Source of the DNA: an uncultured Muribaculaceae bacterium
GTDB taxonomy: Bacteria; Bacteroidota; Bacteroidia; Bacteroidales; Muribaculaceae
Assembly (NCBI GenBank): GCA_910587075.1
Contig: CAJUKE010000009.1
Location: 1 to 64,000, forward strand
Length of the DNA: 64,000 nt
Direction: 5' to 3'
Part shown: positions 60,988 to 64,000 of the stretch, piece by piece
Layout of the letters: each line of letters starts with the position of its first letter
How positions within the stretch are numbered: position 1 is the first letter of the stretch
Translations under genes and position numbers: made by a program
The notes under the pieces: model-generated
The model's input: the letters and a program-made list of their open reading frames with translations, nothing else
Databases searched by the model: none
What the model was told of the DNA's origin: nothing

Positions 60988-61068
60988 GGAGGGGGAGTGA
61001 AAAGTGAAGAGGTGAAAGGTGAAGGAGAAAGAGGGCTGGGAAAGGGGTGGAAAGAAGGGAAAAGAAAG
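60988..61068. repeat. Polypurine tract 2
   Basis: About 80 bp almost free of C and poor in T on the plus strand, with the repeated word GTGAA (AAGTGAAGAGGTGAAAGGTG). It directly adjoins the korB terminator, the same arrangement as tract 1. The remaining gap back to 60852 holds a GC hairpin (60975-60992) but no gene. Confidence 0.6.
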
Positions 61069-61108
61069 CCGCCCGGGGCGCTTTGGGGAGGGAGCGCCCC
61101 GAACGGCT
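61067..61108 (-). terminator. Intrinsic terminator of korAB
   Basis: A long imperfect stem (61067-61082 with 61093-61108) is followed on the minus strand by TTTCTTTTCCC. It lies 37 bp past the korB stop, after a smaller hairpin at 61122-61137. Confidence 0.7.
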
Positions 61109-61144
61109 TTTGTATCAAGTGCGGGCGGCTTGCCGCCCGGGGGA

Positions 61145-62158
61145 TTATTCGACGGTCCAGGTGTCGCCGGCGAGGAGGAGGGAGCGGAGGGAGTCGAAGC
61201 CTTTGCGGGCGCGCACTTCCTCGACCTGGCGCGATACCTCGGCATCGTAGGTGAGGCCTTCGACGTCGCGGATCACTCCGACAGCCATCGGAAGCTCGGT
61301 GCCGTCCATCATGGCGAGCTGCTGATGGAGGAAGTTGGAGGGGGTGTGGGCATCGTGAACGAGCACGTCGTCGATGGTCCAACCGTCCTGGCCGATGGTC
61401 ACGGCCTTCACCAGGAAGCCGTCGCGCACCAGGCCGCGGTTCTGGTCCTTGCCGAAGATCATCTTCTCGCCATGGCGCAGATGGATCGTGCGGTCGGCGC
61501 GGAATTCGCGGTCGGCCACGGCGGCGTGGATGCCGTTGTTGAATATCATGCAGTTCTGCAGAATCTCGACTACCGAGGCGCCCTTGTGGCGGGCGGCGGC
61601 CACCATCACCTCCTGCGAGGTGGCGAGGTCAACGTCGATGGCGCGGGCGAAGAAGTTGCCGCGGGCGCCGAATACCAGCTCAGCGGGGATGAAGGGATCC
61701 TCGGTGGTGCCGTAGGGGGACGACTTCGACACGAATCCGCGGGCCGAGGTCGGCGAGTACTGCCCCTTGGTCAGGCCGTAGATACGGTTGTTGAGGAGCA
61801 GCATATTGATGTCGATGTTGCGGCGCACGGCGTGGATGAAGTGGTTGCCGCCGATGGCGAGCCCGTCGCCGTCGCCGGAAATCTGCCATACCTGCATCTC
61901 GGGGTTGGCCACCTTGAAGCCGGTAGCCACCGCGGCGGCGCGGCCGTGGATGGTATGGAAGCCGTAGCTGTTCATATAATAAGGGAGGCGCGAGGAGCAT
62001 CCGATGCCGGAGATGACCGCCGTCATTTCGGGAGCCACGCCCAAGGTCGCCATAGCCTTCTGCAGGGAGTTGAGCACGGCGTGGTCGCCGCAGCCGGCAC
62101 ACCAGCGCACCGGCTGGTCGCTCTTATAGTCGGCCTGGGTATATTTCTTCTCTTCCAT
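61145..62158 (-). CDS. korB: 2-oxoacid:ferredoxin oxidoreductase, beta subunit
   Basis: A 337-residue thiamine-diphosphate subunit of a 2-oxoglutarate (or related) ferredoxin oxidoreductase. It converts the 2-oxoacid and CoA to acyl-CoA, CO2 and reduced ferredoxin. The cluster and cofactor sites appear as WCAGCGDHAVLN (residues 19-30) and SGDGDGLAIGGNHFIHAVRRN, with LLNNRIYGLTKGQYSPT after it. It follows korA by 13 bp and ends at a terminator. Substrate preference is by family. Confidence 0.92.
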   Translation of the reverse strand: MEEKKYTQADYKSDQPVRWCAGCGDHAVLNSLQKAMATLGVAPEMTAVISGIGCSSRLPYYMNSYGFHTIHGRAAAVATGFKVANPEMQVWQISGDGDGLAIGGNHFIHAVRRNIDINMLLLNNRIYGLTKGQYSPTSARGFVSKSSPYGTTEDPFIPAELVFGARGNFFARAIDVDLATSQEVMVAAARHKGASVVEILQNCMIFNNGIHAAVADREFRADRTIHLRHGEKMIFGKDQNRGLVRDGFLVKAVTIGQDGWTIDDVLVHDAHTPSNFLHQQLAMMDGTELPMAVGVIRDVEGLTYDAEVSRQVEEVRARKGFDSLRSLLLAGDTWTVE

Positions 62159-62171
62159 AAGAGTTAGCGCG

Positions 62172-64000
62172 TTATTTGTTTAACAGCTCCTTTACGCTCT
62201 CGACGATTTCGCTTACGAGGAAAGGCTGGCCTTCGATTTTGTTGATACGGCTTATGTTGACGTCGGGGAAGCGTGCCTGCAGGTAGTCGGCAAACTGGCC
62301 GCTGTTGAGCTCGGCGACGATCACCCGCTTGTAGCGGCGGAGCAGCTCGGGGGTGTTGGCGGGGAGGGGGTTGATGTATCGGAACTGCGCGAGGGCCACG
62401 GGCACGCCCTGGGCGTTGAGCTCCTCGGCGGCGGTGTAGAGGTGGCCGTAGGTGCCCCCCCACCCTACCAGGAGGGTCTCAGCCTCGGGGGAATCGCAGA
62501 CGACTTCCTGGGCGGGGATGTCGCGGGCGATGCGGGCCACCTTCTCGCGGCGGCGCTCAACCATCACGGCGTGGTTGCGGGGATCGGTGGAGATGGCGCC
62601 GGTATGGTCGTCCTTCTCCAAGCCGCCGAGGCGGTGCATCATGCCGGGGGTACCGGGGATTGCCCAGTAGCGGGTGAGTGTCTCCGGGTCGCGCATATAG
62701 GGGCGCCAGGAATCCTTCACCTCGTCGGGCACGAAGTTCGGGCGAATTTCGGGATAGTCGCCGGCCTCGGGGATGCGCCATGCCGAGGAGCCGTTGCCTA
62801 TGAAGGCGTCGCTCAGCAGTATCACGGGGGTCATATGCTCGACGGCGATGCGGCACGCCTCGAAGGCGGTGTCGAAGCAGTCGGTGGGGCTCAGCGGAGC
62901 CACTACGGCCAGGGGCGACTCGCCGTTGCGGCCGTAGAGCGCCTGGTTGAGGTCGGTCTGCTCGGTTTTGGTCGGGAGGCCGGTCGAGGGGCCGCCGCGC
63001 TGCACGTCGATCACCACAAGCGGGAGCTCGGCCATCACGGCAAGACCGATAGCCTCACCCTTCAGGGCGAGTCCGGGGCCGGAGGTGGAGGTCACGGCGA
63101 GGCTTCCGGCGAACGAGGCGCCGATGGCGGAGCACACGCCCGCGATCTCGTCCTCCATCTGGCACGCCTTCACGCCGAGGTCCTTGCGCTTGGCAAGCTC
63201 GTGGAGAATGTCGGTCGCGGGGGTTATCGGGTAGCTGCCGAGGTAGAGGGGGAGCCCCGACTTCTCGGAAGCCATTATAAGGCCGTAGGCTGTGGCCTCG
63301 TTGCCCTTGACGTCGGTGTAGACGCCCGGGCGGATTTCGTCGGTCTCGACGCGGTAGGTCGATACCGAGGCGTGTATGTTGTGTCCGTAGTCAAACCCGG
63401 CCTGGAGCACCTTGGCGTTGGCCTCGTAGACCGCCGGCTTTTTGGCGAACTTGGCGCGGAGCATCTTGGCGGCGCTCTCCAGGGGGCGGTCAAAGAGCCA
63501 GCAGAGGAGGCCGAGGGTGAAGATGTTGCGGCACTTGAGCACGCTCTTGGGGTCCATGCCCGAATCGGCCAGCGCGGCCTTGGTCATCGAAGTGACGGGC
63601 ACTTCGACCACCTGGGCGGTGATGCCGAGCTCCTTCACGGCGTCGTCGGTCTGGAACTTGGCTTTCTTCAGACCGTCCTCCTTGAAAGAATCAATATCGA
63701 CAATCACTACCCCGCCCTGCTTCACCGTGCGGTAGTTCTGCTTGAGGGCCGCGGGATTCATAGCCACAAGCACGTCGCAACTGTCGCCGGGGGTGTGCAC
63801 TCCCGATCCGATGCTAACCTGGAAGCCGCTGACGCCGCCGAGCGACCCCTGCGGGGCGCGGATTTCAGCGGGATAGTCGGGGAAGGTTGACACCGAATTT
63901 CCAAGGCCGGCTGAAACATTGGTGAAGATGTTTCCCGCCAGCTGCATTCCGTCGCCGGAGTCGCCGGAGAATCTCACGGCCACCTGTCCGAGCGTTTTAA
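62172..64000 (-). CDS. korA: 2-oxoacid:acceptor oxidoreductase, alpha subunit, 5' end beyond window
   Basis: At least 609 residues, with the fused gamma-alpha layout. The N-terminal gamma part has RFSGDSGDGMQLAGNIFTN and FPDYPAEIRAPQGSLGGVSG; the alpha part has LGSYPITPATDILHELAK and SGPGLALKGEAIGLAVMAELP. A GTG at 63983 could be called a start, but the frame stays open to the window edge and family members carry several residues before RFSGDSG, so the gene most likely begins outside. It is the upstream partner of korB. Confidence 0.92.
   Translation of the reverse strand, partial: KTLGQVAVRFSGDSGDGMQLAGNIFTNVSAGLGNSVSTFPDYPAEIRAPQGSLGGVSGFQVSIGSGVHTPGDSCDVLVAMNPAALKQNYRTVKQGGVVIVDIDSFKEDGLKKAKFQTDDAVKELGITAQVVEVPVTSMTKAALADSGMDPKSVLKCRNIFTLGLLCWLFDRPLESAAKMLRAKFAKKPAVYEANAKVLQAGFDYGHNIHASVSTYRVETDEIRPGVYTDVKGNEATAYGLIMASEKSGLPLYLGSYPITPATDILHELAKRKDLGVKACQMEDEIAGVCSAIGASFAGSLAVTSTSGPGLALKGEAIGLAVMAELPLVVIDVQRGGPSTGLPTKTEQTDLNQALYGRNGESPLAVVAPLSPTDCFDTAFEACRIAVEHMTPVILLSDAFIGNGSSAWRIPEAGDYPEIRPNFVPDEVKDSWRPYMRDPETLTRYWAIPGTPGMMHRLGGLEKDDHTGAISTDPRNHAVMVERRREKVARIARDIPAQEVVCDSPEAETLLVGWGGTYGHLYTAAEELNAQGVPVALAQFRYINPLPANTPELLRRYKRVIVAELNSGQFADYLQARFPDVNISRINKIEGQPFLVSEIVESVKELLNK

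Noticed and set aside
1..64000. CRISPR arrays, prophage genes, integrases, tRNA or rRNA genes
   Set aside because: I looked for short regularly spaced repeats, structural phage genes and T-loop motifs on both strands and found none.

Overview
The window is a piece of a GC-rich Bacteroidales chromosome. Gene content and style point to the Muribaculaceae or a close relative, though this is inferred without any database search. Supporting signs are promoters of the Bacteroidetes type (TAnnTTTG, three of them with a TTTG element exactly 19 bp upstream), no obvious Shine-Dalgarno dependence, lipoproteins and a T9SS-like C-terminal domain, an NlpE-like lipoprotein, and a GT3 glycogen synthase paired with a GT35 phosphorylase. 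Most of it is housekeeping sequence: 49 protein genes, one protein-gene remnant and one RNA gene (RNase P RNA). I found no tRNA, rRNA, CRISPR array or prophage.

Layout. 0-4.4 kb (minus): glycogen synthase followed by alpha-glucan phosphorylase. 4.5-11.3 kb (minus): two GT4 glycosyltransferases around a radical SAM/SPASM-like enzyme, a TPR protein, KdsA and RsmE, an envelope-glycan flavoured run. 11.3-19.7 kb (minus): nucleoside-type MFS transporter, DUF151 protein, MnmA overlapping a thioredoxin-like DUF5106 protein, an outer-membrane barrel, HisS and TypA. HisS lies between two perfect 23-bp direct repeats and is followed by a 180-bp fold-back element. 19.7-23.2 kb is the main accessory patch. 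It holds a duplicated block of about 275-330 bp carrying REP-like palindromes and the last codons of a lipoprotein gene, an AT-rich caspase/CHAT-like gene inserted between the two copies, the intact lipoprotein, and an AT-rich secreted protein with a sorting-domain-like tail. 23.4-25.1 kb (minus): long-chain acyl-CoA ligase.

25.2-41.3 kb is almost all on the plus strand: TlpA-like thioredoxin (tail-to-tail overlap with a VanZ-like gene), alanine dehydrogenase, CidA/LrgA-LrgB, IlvE, an HD-domain protein, GltX, WaaA, ArgR, GyrB, RNase R, YchF and a metallo-beta-lactamase-fold hydrolase. 41.4-52.4 kb is mostly minus: MscS-type channel with an unusual insertion, clostripain-family lipoprotein, AlaS, a divergent MerR regulator, RecQ overlapping RecJ, and MltG. 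52.4-53.6 kb is a REP-associated tyrosine transposase (RAYT) bracketed by two 39-bp REP-like repeats and carrying what looks like a DprA/SLOG-like C-terminal domain. 53.8-64 kb: M16 protease, RadA, a SPOUT methyltransferase, rnpB, a DUF2807 protein, the NlpE-like lipoprotein and the 2-oxoacid:ferredoxin oxidoreductase KorAB, with KorA running off the right edge.

The most promising unusual signals are the CHAT-like insertion at 20.1-20.7 kb, the RAYT/REP unit with its extra domain, the repeats around hisS, and three genes whose promoter sits so close to the start codon that the mRNA should be leaderless.
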